This document shows positions 9,001 through 23,656 of a stretch of DNA of 64,000 nt, piece by piece. Where the stretch lies: the NCBI RefSeq assembly GCF_032854445.1, contig NW_027017956.1:1-64000 (forward strand), read 5' to 3'. The DNA is from Liolophura sinensis. Its lineage: Eukaryota; Mollusca; Polyplacophora; Chitonida; Chitonidae. The notes under the pieces are model-generated. The model did not search any database and was not told where the DNA came from. It saw only the letters and a program-made list of their open reading frames with translations. How positions within the stretch are numbered: the first letter of the stretch is position 1; the number at the start of each line of letters is the position of its first letter. The translations under genes were made by a program, and so were the position numbers.

Positions 9001-12000
9001 TGTAATCATTATAATAACATCATCAGTTACAACATAAGCATTGTATTCATTATATTCGCTCGTTGACTTACAAGATAAACATTGTAATCATTATAAAAGC
9101 ATGTTCTGTTACAAGGTGAACATAGTAATCATTTTAAAAACATGCTCAGTTGCAAGATGAAGATTGTAATCGACATAATAGCATGTTCAGTTACAAGATG
9201 AACATTGTAATCATTATAAAAACATCATCAGTTGCAAGGTGAACATTGTAATCAGTATACAAGCATGCTCAGTTGCAAAATGGACATTGTAATCATTACA
9301 TTAGCATATTCACTTACAAGATGAATATTGTAATCATTATAATAACATCATCAGTTACAAAGTAAACATTGTATTCATTATATTAGCACGTTTAATTACA
9401 AGATGAACATTGTAATCATTATAAAAGCATGTTTAGTTACAAGGTGAACATTGTAATCTCTATAATAGCATGTTCAGTTACAAGGTGGACATTGTAAGTA
9501 TAAAAGCATGCTCAGTTGCAAAATGGACATTGTAATCATTACATAAGCATATTCAGTTACAAGATGAATATTGTAATCATTATAATAACATCATCAGTTA
9601 CAAAATGAACATTGTATTCATTATATTAGCACGTTCAATTACAAGATGAACATTGTAATCATTATAATATCATGCTCAGTTGCAAGATGAAGATTGTAAT
9701 CGACATAATAGCATGTTCAGTTACAAGATGAACATTGTAATCATTGTAATAGCATGTTCAGTTACAAAGTGAACATTGTAATCCTTATAATTGCATGTTC
9801 AGTTATAAGATGAACATTGTAATTATTATAAAAACATTATCAGTTGCAAGGTGAACATTGTAATCAGTATACAAGCATGCTTAGTTGCAAGATAAACATT
9901 GTAATCATTACATTAGCATATTCACTTACAAGATGAATATTGTAATCATTATAATAACATCATTAGTTGCAAAGTAAACATTGTATTCATTATATTAGCA
10001 CGTTCAATTACAAGATGAACATTGTAATCATTATAAAAGCATGTTCAGTTACAAGGTGAACATTGTAATCTTTATAAAAACATGCTCAGTTACAAGATGA
10101 ACATTCTAATTATTATAATAGCATGTTCAGTTACCAGGTGGACATTGTAAGTATAAAAGCATGCTCAGTTGCAAAATGGACATTGTAATCATTACATAAG
10201 CATATTTAGTTACAAGATCAATATTGTAATCATTATATAAACATCATCAGTTACAAAATGAACATTGTATTCATTATATTAGCACGTTCAATTACAAGAT
10301 GAACATTGTAATCATTATAATATCATGCTCAGTTGAAAGATAAAAATTGTAATCGACATAATAGCATCTTCAGTTACAAGATGAACATTGTAATCATTGT
10401 AATAGCATGTTCAGTTACAAAGTAAACATTGTAATCATTATAATAGCGTCAACGGTTACAAAATCACCATTGTAATCAATATAATAGCATGCTTAGTTAC
10501 AAAATGAATATTGCAATTATTATATTAGCATATGTAGTTACAAGATGAACATTGTAATGATTATTATAGCATATGTAGTTACAAGATGAACATTGTAATC
10601 ATTATAAAAACATCATCAGTTACAAGGTGAACATTGTAATCAGTATAAAAGCATGCTCAGTTGCAAAATGGATATTGCGATCATTACATTAGCATATTCA
10701 CTTACAAGATGAACATTGTTATCATTATAATAATGTGCTCAGTTACAAGGTGAACAATGTAATCTTTGTAATAGCATGTTCAGTTACAAAGTGAACATTG
10801 TAATCCTTATAATTGCATGTTCAGTTACAAAGTGAACATTGTAATTATTATAAAAACATCATCAGTTGCAAGGTGAACATTGTAATCAGTATACAAGCAT
10901 GCTCAGTTGCAAAATGGACATTGTAATCATTACAATAGCATATTCAGTTACAAGATGAACATTGTAATCATTATAATAATGCGCTCAGTTACAAGGTAAA
11001 CCATGTAATCATTGTAATAGCATGTTCAGTTACAAAGTAAACATTGTAATCCTTATAATTGCATGTTCAGTTACAAGATGAACATTGTAATCATTATAAA
11101 AACATAAACAGTTACAAGGTGAACATTGTAATCAGTATACAAGCATGCTCAGTTGCAAAATGGACATTGTAATCATTACATTAGCATATTCAGTTATAAG
11201 ATGAACATTGTAATCATTATCATAACATCATCAGTTACAACATAAGCATTGTATTCATTATATTAGCTCGTTCACTTACAAGATAAACATTGTAATCATT
11301 ATAAAAGCATGTTCAGTTACAAGGTAAACATAGTAATCATTTTAAAAACATGCTCAGTTGCAAGATGAAGATTGTAATCGACATAATAGCATTATCAGTT
11401 ATAAGATGAACATTGTAATAATTATAAAAACATCATCAGTTGCAAGGTGAACATTGTAATCGGTATACAAGCATGCTCAGTTGCAAAATGGACATTGTAA
11501 TCATTACATTAGCATATTCACTTACAAGATGAATATTGTAATCATTATAATAACATCATCAGTTACAAAGTAAACATTGTATTCATTATATTAGCACGTT
11601 CAATTTCAAGATGAACATTGTAATCATTATAAAAGCATGTTCAGTTACAAGGTGAACATTGTAATCTTTATAATAGCATGTTCAGTTACAAGGTGGACAT
11701 TGTAAGTATAAAAGCATGCTCAGTTGCAAAATGGACATTGTAATCATTACATAAGCATATTAACTTACAAGATGAATATTGTAATCATTATAATAACATC
11801 ATCAGTTACAAAATGAACATTGTATTCATTATATTAGCATGTTCAATTACAAGATGAACATTGTAATCATTATAATATCATGCTCAGTTGCAAGATGAAG
11901 ATTGTAATCGACATAATAGCATGTTCAGTTACAAGATGAACATTGTAATCATTGTAATAGCATGTTCAGTTACAAGGTGAACATTGTAATCCTTATAATT

Positions 12001-12438
12001 GCATGTTCAGTTACAAGATGAACATTGTAATCATTATAAAAACATCATCAGTTCCAAGGTGAACATTGTAATCAGTATACAAGCATGCTCAGTTGCGAAA
12101 TGGACATTGTAATCATTGCAATAGCATATTCAGTTACAAGATGAGCAATGTAATCATTATAATAGCATGCTCAATTACAAGATGAAGATTGTAATTCGTA
12201 TAATAGCATGCTCAGTTACATCATGAACATTGTAATCATTATAATAGCATGTTCAGTTACAAGATGAACATTGTAATCAGTATAATAGCATGCTCAGTTA
12301 CAAAATTAATATTTTAATTATTACACTAGTATGCCCAGTTACAAGATGAACATTGTAATCAGTATAATAGCGTGCTCAGTTACAAGATGAGCAATGTAAT
12401 CATTATAATAGCATGTTCAGTTACAAGATGAACATTGT
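6039..12438 (+). repeat. 41-bp satellite array 2 (6400 bp, longest)
   Basis: Contains three copies of the divergent monomer gcgtcaacggttacaaaatc (6725, 8239, 10446) and therefore several turns of the higher-order order. Blocks repeat at about 1.5 kb: the unusual agtaaacagtttcaagg monomer is at 7341 and 8896. The offset changes from 1514 to 1555 between markers because an extra 41-bp monomer (tattatagcatatgtag) sits near 8350. Terminal class T1. Confidence 0.95.
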
Positions 12439-13335
12439 AAGAATTATTTTTAGAATAAATCGCTTCCAAACTCTGGTATATTCACCTTAGTTTAACTAAA
12501 CGCCATCATATCGTATTTATGTTAATTACATGTAATATTTTAATAGGCATGTTCTTAAATCAAATGGCCCTTTGTTAGACTGTTTAGCCTTTCAAAACGG
12601 AAACTACAGGTATGCATATTTAAGAGAACTTATGTTTGTCCTTTTTTAAAACCATTTTCTTCATTCCTCAATGAAAAATACATGCATTGTTTCGCACCCC
12701 TATTTGCAGCGTTCTGGCAATGGGCCAAATGTGTAGAATACGATATCTGTGAAATTAATCTGACCGCAATAAAATCAGAAAATTCGACCCCAATTCTTTT
12801 ATGGTTTTCTCTACGGTTCTTCTATATCGGGACTAGTCTTGCTGACAATGGTAACTGATGCTCGTCGGCAGGTACACGTACGTTAATGAGATCAATAACT
12901 TTGTCTCTTTCTTTCAGGACAAATATGTAACTTATTAAACTAACGGTTTTGACAGATAAATGTAACAGCTCTGTGATCTCATCATGTTAGAAATAAAATA
13001 AAAAATGCGATATAGACGTACTTGAGCTCCTAATATGTTTTTTCCAGAGTGCTTACGGTGGACTTCGTTTGGATTCTGTGAGGGTTTTGATAGGTCTGTT
13101 ATATGTTAATTGTGTATTACTGAAAACTCGCTCCACTAACATTATATATACAAACATGTATGCTTAAAGCCTTCCTTTCACTAGGAAATAAAATAGCCTG
13201 AGTAGGAGCCTTGTCAGGTGGGGTTATGTATGGGAGGACTAAGGTTTGCCTGAAGTGAAAGACATAGGTACAGTAAATGGCGCAGAGACATACATGTCTT
13301 TACAGATAAATGTTATCTGATCGTCAGTTGCACAG
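12439..13335 (+). repeat. Module core, copy 3 (897 bp)
   Basis: Carries the variant aatattttaatagg with cttaaatcaaatgg, shared with copies 8 and 15 and distinct from aatattgtaatagg / cttaagtcaagtgg in most others. Also reads tctgaccgcaat where others have tctgactgcaat. Confidence 0.92.
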
Positions 13336-13702
13336 ACCGGCCCGGATAGCACAGTTGGTAGAGCGTCCGCTTCGGGACCGGTAGATCCAGGATCAATCCT
13401 TGGTCGAGTCACACCTAAGACTTTAAAAGAGGAAGTTGTGACTTCCTCGTTTGGCGTTCAGCATGAAGGGGGATAGTGCAACGACTGGTTGACCCGTTTC
13501 AGTATAATGGCTCGGGCGGGGCGGCTTACTTGCCTTCGGTAAGTCTTCTCAGTGATGCAGCACTAAATAAAAGAGCGGTGAAAATCCGTCCTGCAACAAG
13601 GAGGCACATTAAACGTGCATGCACCCTAATGATTCCTTCGTCGTCATATGACTGAAAAATTGTTGAGTACGACGTTAAACCCCAAGCACTCACTCACTCA
13701 CT
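13336..13702 (+). mobile_element. tRNA-derived SINE, copy 3 (alpha, full length)
   Basis: 367 bp, taken here as the reference length. Alpha subtype throughout. One private change, gtaagtcttctcag for gtaagtcgtctcag. Flanked by CAGTTGCACAG at 13325-13335 and 13703-13713. Module type L. Confidence 0.9.
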
Positions 13703-13901
13703 CAGTTGCACAGCGACATACATGTCTATACAGAAAAATGCTATCTGATCGCAGTCAGTGTAAAATTCCTGACGGTGTTTACTGTGCAGCAGAGATTCAG
13801 GATGGTGCTTACTGTGTAGCAGAGTTTCAGGATGGTATTTACTGTGCAGCAGAGATTCAGGATGGTGTTTACGGTGCAACAGAGATTCAGTATGGTGTTA
13901 A
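13703..13901 (+). repeat. Second 50-bp unit and 30-bp minisatellite, copy 3
   Basis: Right target-site duplication, second 50-bp unit from 13715, then the minisatellite from 13771. An open frame of 85 codons (13648-13905) begins in the SINE tail and runs through the minisatellite. Identical or nearly identical frames occur in L modules 6, 7, 12 and 13 because the DNA was amplified; copy 1 is out of frame. Confidence 0.85.
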
Positions 13902-14426
13902 TTGATTTAATCAACGATTCAGGAAAACACAGTGATCCAGGTTTAGAAGCTTCAGGTTATATTAATATCTTGAAGTAATGATACTTCGTTGCTTGAAACC
14001 ATTTAAACATCCGAATTCCACTGACTCTGTCAACACGCTGGATGAAAGAATATATTGGAGTGAAATCAGTTAGAGAAACACATGATTTTCTATCGGCCTC
14101 ACAACGTTTTACATTTTACTTACTTATTTAATTTTTGTTTGAGGAGGGCCTCAGTTACCGATGGGGTCAGCACGCCATCGCCCTCTGTAATCCCACATGG
14201 AACACTGGGGTTAGAGCTGATTTCCTAGCTGGCACCATCTTTTAAGTGCCAATATTGAGAAATGCCTTCTATTTCTTCTCAACGATCAACGGTACAAAGA
14301 TGCAGTTTGGACCAAATACACGCTAAAAAGCTCATCTTATCCCCACACATTATCCACACTAAATCTTTCATTTTTCCCCTCCGCTGAAATAGACTAAATC
14401 CAGTTAAAGAGACTCGTGTCTTATGA
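13902..14426 (+). repeat. L-specific segment, copy 3 (525 bp)
   Basis: Same length and content as copy 1. Private or rare bases: gatacttcgttg (shared with copy 7), aaatcagttagag, ttaccgatggggtc and cccctccgctg. Confidence 0.85.
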
Positions 14427-17400
14427 TAGCATGCTCAGTTACAAGATAAACATTGTAAACATTATATTATCACGCTCACTTACAAGGTAAACATTGTAAT
14501 CATTATAATAGAAAGCTCAGTTACAGGATGAAAATTGTAATCATAATAGCATGTTCAGTTACAAGATGAATATTGTAATCATTATAATAACATCATCAGT
14601 TACAAAATGAACATTGTATTCATTATATTAGCACGTTCAATTACAACATGAACATTGTAATCATTATAATAGCATGCTCAGTTACAAGATGAACATTGTA
14701 AACAGTATAATAGCGTGCTCATTTACAAAATGAACATTGTCATCATTATAATAGCATGCTAAGTTACAAGATGAACATTGTAATCATTATAAAAACATCA
14801 TCAGTTACAAGGTGAACATTGTAATCAGTATAAAAGCATGCTCAGTTGCAAAATGAACATTGTAATCATTATAATAGCATGTTCAGTTACAAGGTGAACA
14901 TTGTAATTATTATAAAAACATGCCCAGTTACAAGATGAACATTGTAATACTTTTAATAGCATGTTCAGTTACGAAGTGAACATTGTAATCATTATAATAG
15001 CATGCTTAGTTTCAAGATAAACATTGTAATCATTATAATATCATTTTCAGTTGCAAGATGAAGATTGTAATCGACATAATAGCATGTTCAGTTACAAGAT
15101 GAACATTGTAATCATTGTAATAGCATGTTCAGTTACAAAGTGAACATTGTAATCCTTATAATTGCATGTTCAGTTACAAGATGAACATTGTAATCATGAT
15201 AAAAACATCATCAGTTGCAAGGTGAACATTGTAATCAGTATACAAGCATGCTCAGTTGCAAATTGGACATTGTAATCATTACAATAGCATATTCAGTTAC
15301 AAGATGAACATTGTAATCATTATAATCATGTGCTCAGTTACAAGGTGAACATTATAATCATTACAATAGCGTGCTCAGTTACAAGATGAACATTGTAATC
15401 ATTATAAAAACATGCCCAGTTACAAGATGAACATTGTAATAGTTAAAATAGCATGATCAGTTACGAAGTGAACATTGTAATCATTATAATATCATTTTCA
15501 GTTGCAAGATAAACATTGTAATCATTATAATATTATTTTCAGTTACAAGATAAAGATTGTAATCGACATAATAGCATGTTCAGTTACAAGATGAACATTG
15601 TAATCATTGTAATAGCATGTTCAGTTACAAAGTAAACATTGTAATCATTAAAATAGCGTCAACGGTTACAAAATCACCATTGTAATCAAAATAATAGCAT
15701 GCTCAGTTACAAAATGAATATTGCAATTATTATATTAGCATATGTAGTTACAAGATGAACATTGTAATCATTATAAAAACATCATCAGTTACAAGGTGAA
15801 CATTGTAATCAGTATAAAAGCATGCTCAGTTGCAAGATGAACATTCTAATCATTATAATAGCATGTTCAGTTACAAGGTGGACATTGTAAGTATAAAAGC
15901 ATGCTCAGTTGCAAAATGGACATTGTAATCATTACATAAGCATATTTAGTTACAAGATGAATATTGTAATCATTATATAAACATCATCAGTTACAAAATG
16001 AACATTGTATTCATTATATTAGCACGTTCAATTACAAGATGAACATTGTAATCATTATAATATCATGCTCAGTTGCAAGATAAAGATTGTAATCGACATA
16101 ATAGCATGTTCAGTTACAAGATGAACATTGTAATCATTGTAATAGCGTGTTCAGTTACAAAGTGAACATTGTAATCCTTATAATTGCATGTTCAGTTACA
16201 AGATGAACGTTGTAATCATTATAAAAACATCATCAGTTCCTAGGTGAACATTGTAATCAGTATACAAGCATGCTCAGTTGCAAAATGGACATTGTAATCA
16301 TTACAATAGCATATTCAGTTACAAGATGAACATTGTAATCATTATAATAATGCGCTCAGTTACAAGGTGAACAATGTAATCATTGTAATAGCATGTTCAG
16401 TTACAAAGTGAACATTGTAATCCTTATAATTGCATGTTCAGTTATAAGATGAACATTGTAATCATTATAAAAACATAAACAGTTACAAGGTGAACATTGT
16501 AATCAGTATACAAGCATGCTCAGTTGCAAAATGGACATTGTAATCATTACATTAGCATATTCACTTACAAGATGAATATTGTAATCATTATAATAACATC
16601 ATCAGTTACAACATAAGCATTGTATTCATTATATTAGCTCGTTCACTTACAAGATAGACATTGTAATCATTATAAAAGCATGTTCAGTTACAAGGTGAAC
16701 ATAGCAATCATTTTTAAAACATGCTCAGTTGCAAGATGAAGATTGTAATCGACATAATAGCATGTTCAGTTATAAGATGAACATTGTAATCATTATAAAA
16801 ACATCATCAGTTGCAAGGTGAACATTGTAATCAGTATACAAGCATGCTCAGTTGCAAGATAAACATTGTAATCATTACATTAGCATATTCACTTACAAGA
16901 TGAATATTGTAATCATTATAATAACATCATCAGTTACAAAGTAAACATTGTATTCATTATATTAGCACGTTCAATTACAAGATGAACATTGTAATCATTA
17001 TAAAAGCATGTTCAGTTACAAGGTGAACATTGTAATCTTTATAAAAACATGCTCAGTTACAAGATGAACATTCTAATCATTATAATAGCATGTTCAGTTA
17101 CAAGGTGGACATTGTAAGTATAAAAGCATGCTCAGTTGCAAAATGGACATTGTAATCATTACATAAGCATATTTAGTTACAAGATGAATATTGTAATCAT
17201 TATAATAACATCATCAGTTACAAAATGAACATTGTATTCAATATATTAGGACGTTCAATTACAAGATGAACATTGTAATCATTATAATATCATGCTCAGT
17301 TGCAAGATAAAGATTGTAATCGACATAATAGCATGTTCAGTTACAAGATGAACATTGTAATCATTGTAATAGCATGTTCAGTTACAAAGTGAACATTGTA

Positions 17401-19610
17401 ATCCTTATAATTGCATGTTCAGTTACAAGATGAACGTTGTAATCATTATAAAAACATCATCAGTTCCTAGGTGAACATTGTAATCAGTATACAAGCATGC
17501 TCAGTTGCAAAATGGACATTGTAATCATTGCAATAGCATATTCAGTTACAAGATGAACATTGCAATCATTATAATAATGTGCTCAGTTACAAGGAGAACA
17601 TTGAAATCATTACAATAGCGTGCTCAGTTACAAGGTGAACATTGTAATCATTATAAAAACATGCTCAGTTGCAAAATGAACATTGTAATCATTATAATAG
17701 CATGTTCAGTTACAAGGTGAACATTGTAATTATTATAAAAACATGCCCAGTTACAAGATGAACATTGTAATACTTTTAATAGCATGTTCAGTTACGAAGT
17801 GAACATTGTAATCATTATAATAGCATGCTTAGTTTCAAGATAAACATTGTAATCATTATAATATCATTTTCAGTTGCAAGATGAAGATTGTAATCGACAT
17901 AATAGCATGTTCAGTTACAAGATGAACATTGTAATCATTGTAATAGCATGTTCAGTTACAAAGTGAACATTGTAATCCTTATAATTGCATGTTCAGTTAC
18001 AAGATGAACATTGTAATCATAATAAAAACATCATCAGTTGCAAGGTGAACATTGTAATCAGTATACAAGCATGCTCAGTTGCAAATTGGACATTGTAATC
18101 ATTACAATAGCATATTCAGTTACAAGATGAACATTGTAATCAATATAATCATGTGCTCAGTTACAAGGTGAACATTATAATCATTACAATAGCGTGCTCA
18201 GTTACAAGATGAACATTGTAATCATTATAAAAACATGCCCAGTTACAAGATGAACATTGTAATAGTTAAAATAGCATGATCAGTTACGAAGTGAACATTG
18301 TAATCATTATAATATCATTTTCAGTTGCAAGATAAACATTGTAATCATTATAATATTATTTTCAGTTACAAGATAAAGATTGTAATCGACATAATAGCAT
18401 GTTCAGTTACAAGATGAACATTGTAATCATTGTAATAGCATGTTCAGTTACAAAGTAAACATTGTAATCATTATAATAGCGTCAACGGTTACAAAATCAC
18501 CATATTAATCAAAATAATAGCATGCTCAGTTACAAAATGAATATTGCAATTATTATATTAGCATATGTAGTTACAAGATGAACATTGTAATCATTATAAA
18601 AACATCATCAGTTACAAGGTGAACATTGTAATCAGTATAAAAGCATGCTCAGTTGCAAGATGAACATTCTAATCATTATAATAGCATGTTCAGTTACAAG
18701 GTGGACATTGTAAGTATAAAAGCATGCTCAGTTGCAAAATGGACATTGTAATCATTACATAAGCATATTTAGTTACAAGATGAATATTGTAATCATTATA
18801 TAAACATCATCAGTTACAAAATGAACATTGTATTCATTATATTAGCACGTTCAATTACAAGATGAACATTGTAATCATTATAATATCATGCTCAGTTGCA
18901 AGATAAAGATTGTAATCGACATAATAGCATGTTCAGTTACAAGATGAACATTGTAATCATTGTAATAGCGTGTTCAGTTACAAAGTGAACATTGTAATCC
19001 TTATAATTGCATGTTCAGTTACAAGTTGAACGTTGTAATCATTATAAAAACATCATCAGTTCCTAGGTGAACATTGTAATCAGTATACAAGCATGCTCAG
19101 TTGCAAAATGGACATTGTAATCATTGCAATAGCATATTTAGTTACAAGATGAACATTGGAATCATTATAATAATGTGCTCAGTTACAAGGAGAACATTGA
19201 AATCATTACAATAGCGTGCTCAGTTACAAGGTGAACATTGTAATCATTATAAAAACATGCCCAGTTACAAGATGAACATTGTAATAGTTAAAATAGCATG
19301 CTCAAATACAAGATGAGCAATGTAATCATTATAATAGCATGCTCAATTACAAGATGAAAATTGTAATTCGTATAATAGCATGCTCAGTTACAACCTGAAC
19401 ATTGTAATCATTTTAATAGCATGTTCAGTTACAAGATGAACATTGTAATCAGTATAATAGCATGCTCAGTTACAAAATTAATATTTTAATTATTACACTA
19501 GTATGCCCAGTTACAAGATGAACATTGTAATCAGTATAATAGCGTGCTCAGTTACAAGATGAGCAATGTAATCATTATAATAGCATGTTCAGTTACCAGA
19601 TGAACATTGT
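14427..19610 (+). repeat. 41-bp satellite array 3 (5184 bp) with a large internal direct repeat
   Basis: L-type lead monomers, then about 14846-16290 recurs at about 17669-19113 at a constant offset of 2823 bp (markers: catgcttagtttcaag at 15001 and 17824; gcgtcaacgg at 15656 and 18479). The seam near 17640-17670 joins monomers normally found at the array end to monomers normally found near an L-type start. Terminal class T2. Confidence 0.95.
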
Positions 19611-20507
19611 AAGAATTATTTTTAGAATAAATCGCTTCCAAACTCTGGTATCTTCACCTTAGTTTAACTAAACGCCATCATATCGTATTTATGTTAATTA
19701 CATGTAATATTGTAATAGGCATGTTCTTAAGTCAAGTGGCCCTTTGTTAGACTGTTTAGCCTTTCAAAACGGAAACTACAGGTATGCATATTTAAGAGAA
19801 CTTAAGTTTGTCCTTTTTTAAAACCATTTTCTTCATTCCTCAATGAAAAATACATGCATTGTTTCGCACCCCTATTTGCAGCGTACTGGCAATGGGCCAA
19901 ATGTGTAGAATACGATATCTGTGAAATTAATCTGACTGCAATAAGATCAGAAAATTCGACCCCAATTCTTTGATGGTTTTCTCTACGGTTCTTCTATATC
20001 GGGACTAGTCTTGCTGACAATGGTAACTGATGCTCGTCGGCAGGTACACGTACGTTAATGAGATCAATAACTTTGTCTCTTTCTTTCAGGACAAATATGT
20101 AACTTATTAAACTAACGGTTTTGACAGATAAATGTAACAGCTCTGTGATCTCATCATGTTAGAAATGAAATAAAAAATGCGATATAGACGTACTTGAGCT
20201 CCTAATATGTTTTTTCCAGAGTGCTTACGGTGGACTTCGTTTGGATTCTGTGAGGGTTTTGATAGGTCTGTTATATGTTAATTGTGTATTACTGAAAACT
20301 CGCTCCACTAACATTATATATACAAACATGTATGCTTAAAGCCTTCCTTTCACTAGGAAATAAAATAGCCTGAGTAGGAGCCTTGTCAGGTGGGGTTATG
20401 TATGGGAGGACTAAGGTTTGCCTGAAGTGAAAGACATAGGTACAGTAAATGGCGCAGAGACATACATGTCTTTACAGATAAATGTTATCTGATCGTCAGT
20501 TGCACAG
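19611..20507 (+). repeat. Module core, copy 4 (897 bp)
   Basis: Standard length. Private variant tggtatcttcacc for tggtatattcacc. Has the common gcaataagatcag and ctttgatgg forms. Confidence 0.92.
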
Positions 20508-20874
20508 ACCGGCCCGGATAGCACAGTTGGTAGAGCGTCCGCTTCGGGACCGGTAGATCCAGGATCAATCCTTGGTCGAGTCACACCTAAGACTTTAAAA
20601 GAGGAAGTTGTGACTTCCTCGTTTGGCGTTCAGCATGAAGGGGGATAGTGCAACGACTGGTTGACCCGTTTCAGTATAATGGCTCGGGCGGGGCGGCTTA
20701 CTTGCCTTCGGTAAGTCGTCTCAGTGATGCAGCACTAAATAAAAGAGCGGTGAAAATCCGTCCTGCAACAAGGAGGCACATTAAACGTGCATGCACCCTA
20801 ATGATTCCTTCGTCGTCATATGACTGAAAAATTGTTGAGTACGACGTTAAACCCCAAGCACTCACTCACTCACT
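20508..20874 (+). mobile_element. tRNA-derived SINE, copy 4 (alpha, full length)
   Basis: 367 bp with alpha diagnostics at every site, although the module is of S type. This shows that the deletion state and the SINE subtype do not travel strictly together. Right target copy at 20875-20885. Confidence 0.9.
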
Positions 20875-23656
20875 CAGTTGCACAGCGACATACATACAAG
20901 ATGAAGATTGTAATCGACATAATAGCATGTTCAGTTACAAAATGAACATTGTAACCATTGTAATAGCATGTTAAGTTACAAAGTGAACATTGTAATCCTT
21001 ATAATTGCATGTTCAGTTACAAGATGAACATTGTAATCATTATAAAAACATCATCAGCTGCAAGGTGAACATTGTAATTAGTATACAAGCATGCTCAGTT
21101 GCAAAATGGACATTGTAATCATTACAATAGCATATTTAGTTACAAGATGAACATTGTAATCATTATAATCATGTGCTCAGTTACAAGGTGAACATTGTAA
21201 TCATTACAATAGCGTGCTCAGTTACAAGATGAACATTGTAATCATTATAAAAACATGCCCAGTTACAAGATGAACATTGTAATAGTTAAAATAGCATGAT
21301 CAGTTACGAAGTGAACATTGTAATCATTATAATATCATTTTCAGTTACAAGATGAAGATTGTAATCGACATAATAGCATGTTCAGTTACAAGATGAACAT
21401 TGTAATCATTGTAATAGCATGTTCAGTTACAAAGTAAACATTGTAATCATTATAATAGCGTCAACGGTTACAAAATCACCATTGTAATCAATATAATAGC
21501 ATGCTCAGTTACAAAATGAATATTGCAATTATTATATTAGCATATGTAGTTACAAGATGAACATTGTAATCATTATTATAGCATATGTAGTTACAAGATG
21601 AACATTTTAATCATTATAAAAACATCATCAGTTACAAGGTGAACATTGTAATCAGTATAAAAGCATGCTCAGTTGCAAAATAAATATTGTAATTATTACA
21701 TTAGCATATTCACTTACAAGATGAACATTGTAATCATTATAATAATGTGCTCAGTTACAAGGTGAACAATGTAATCATTGTAATAGCATGTTCAGTTACA
21801 AAGTGAACATTGTAATCCTTATAATTGCATGTTCAGTTACAAAGTGAACATTGTAATCATTATAAAAACATCATCAGTTGCAAGGTGAACATTGTAATCA
21901 GTATACAAGCACGCTCAGTTGCAAAATGGACATTGTAATCATTACAATAGCATATTCAGTTACAAGATGAACATTGTAATCATTATAATAATGCGCTCAG
22001 TTACAAGGTGAACAATGTAATCATTGTAATAGCATGTTCAGTTACAAAGTGAACATTGTAATCCTTATAATTGCATGTTCAGTTATAAGATGAACATTGT
22101 AATCATTATAAAAACATAAACAGTTACAAGGTGAACATTGTAATCAGTATACAAGCATGCTCAGTTGCAAAATGGACATTGTAATCATTACATTAGCATA
22201 TTCACTTACAAGATGAATATTGTAATCATTATAATAACATCATCAGTTACAACATAAGCATTGTATTCATTATATTAGCTCGTTCACTTACAAGATAGAC
22301 ATTGTAATCATTATAAAAGCATGTTCAGTTACAAGGTGAACATGGCAATCATTTTTAAAACATGCTCAGTTGCAAGATGAAGATTGTAATCGACATAATA
22401 GCATGTTCAGTTATAAGATGAACATTGTAATCATTATAAAAACATCATCAGTTGCAAGGTGAACATTGTAATCAGTATACAAGCATGCTCAGTTGCAAGA
22501 TAAACATTGTAATCATTACATTAGCATATTCACTTACAAGATGAATATTGTAATCATTATAATAACATCATCAGTTACAAAGTAAACATTGTATTCATTA
22601 TATTAGCACGTTTCAATTACAAGATGAACATTGTAATCATTATAAAAGCATGTTCAGTTACAAGGTGAACATTGTAATCTTTATAAAAACATGCTCAGTT
22701 ACAAGATGAACATTCTAATCATTATAATAGCATGTTCAGTTACAAGGTGGACATTGTAAGTATAAAAGCATGCTCAGTTGCAAAATGGACATTGTAATCA
22801 TTACATAAGCATATTTAGTTACAAGATGAATATTGTAATCATTATAATAACATCATCAGTTACAAAATGAACATTGTATTCAATATATTAGCACGTTCAA
22901 TTACAAGATGAACATTGTAATCATTATAATATCATGCTCAGTTGCAAGATAAAGATTGTAATCGACATAATAGCATGTTCAGTTACAAGATGAACATTGT
23001 AATCATTGTAATAGCATGATCAGTTACAAAGTGAACATTGTAATCCTTATAATTGCATGTTCAGTTACAAGATGAACGTTGTAATCATTATAAAAACATC
23101 ATCAGTTCCTAGGTGAACATTGTAATCAGTATACAAGCATGCTCAGTTGCAAAATGGACATTGTAATCATTGCAATAGCATATTCAGTTACAAGATGAAC
23201 ATTGCAATCATTATAATAATGTGCTCAGTTACAAGGAGAACATTGAAATCATTACAATAGCGTGCTCAGTTACAAGGTGAACATTGTAATCATTATAAAA
23301 ACATGCCCAGTTACAAGATGAACATTGTAATAGTTAAAATAGCATGCTCAAATACAAGATGAGCAATGTAATCATTATAATAGCATGCTCAATTACAAGA
23401 TGAAAATTGTAATTCGTATAATAGCATGCTCAGTTACAACATGAACATTGTAATCATTTTAATAGCATGTTCAGTTACAAGATGAACATTGTAATCAGTA
23501 TAATAGCATGCTCAGTTACAAAATTAATATTTTAATTATTACACTAGTATGCCCAGTTACAAGATGAACATTGTAATCAGTATAATAGCGTGCTCAGTTA
23601 CAAGATGAGCAATGTAATCATTATAATAGCATGTTCAGTTACCAGATGAACATTGT
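20875..23656 (+). repeat. 41-bp satellite array 4 (2761 bp from 20896), with S-module remnant
   Basis: The first 21 bp are the target-site duplication and gacatacat. The array has one gcgtcaacgg marker (21458) and close to one full turn of the higher-order order, so it is a useful reference. Contains catcagctgcaagg and catggcaatcatttttaaa as private forms. Terminal class T2. Confidence 0.95.

Noticed and set aside
13648-13905. 85-codon open frame, also at 26958-27215, 32372-32629, 49440-49697 and 53953-54210
   Set aside because: It begins in the SINE 3' tail and runs through a 30-bp minisatellite. Copy 1 is out of frame, the reverse strand is equally open, and there is no domain or gene context. 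Its recurrence follows from DNA amplification.
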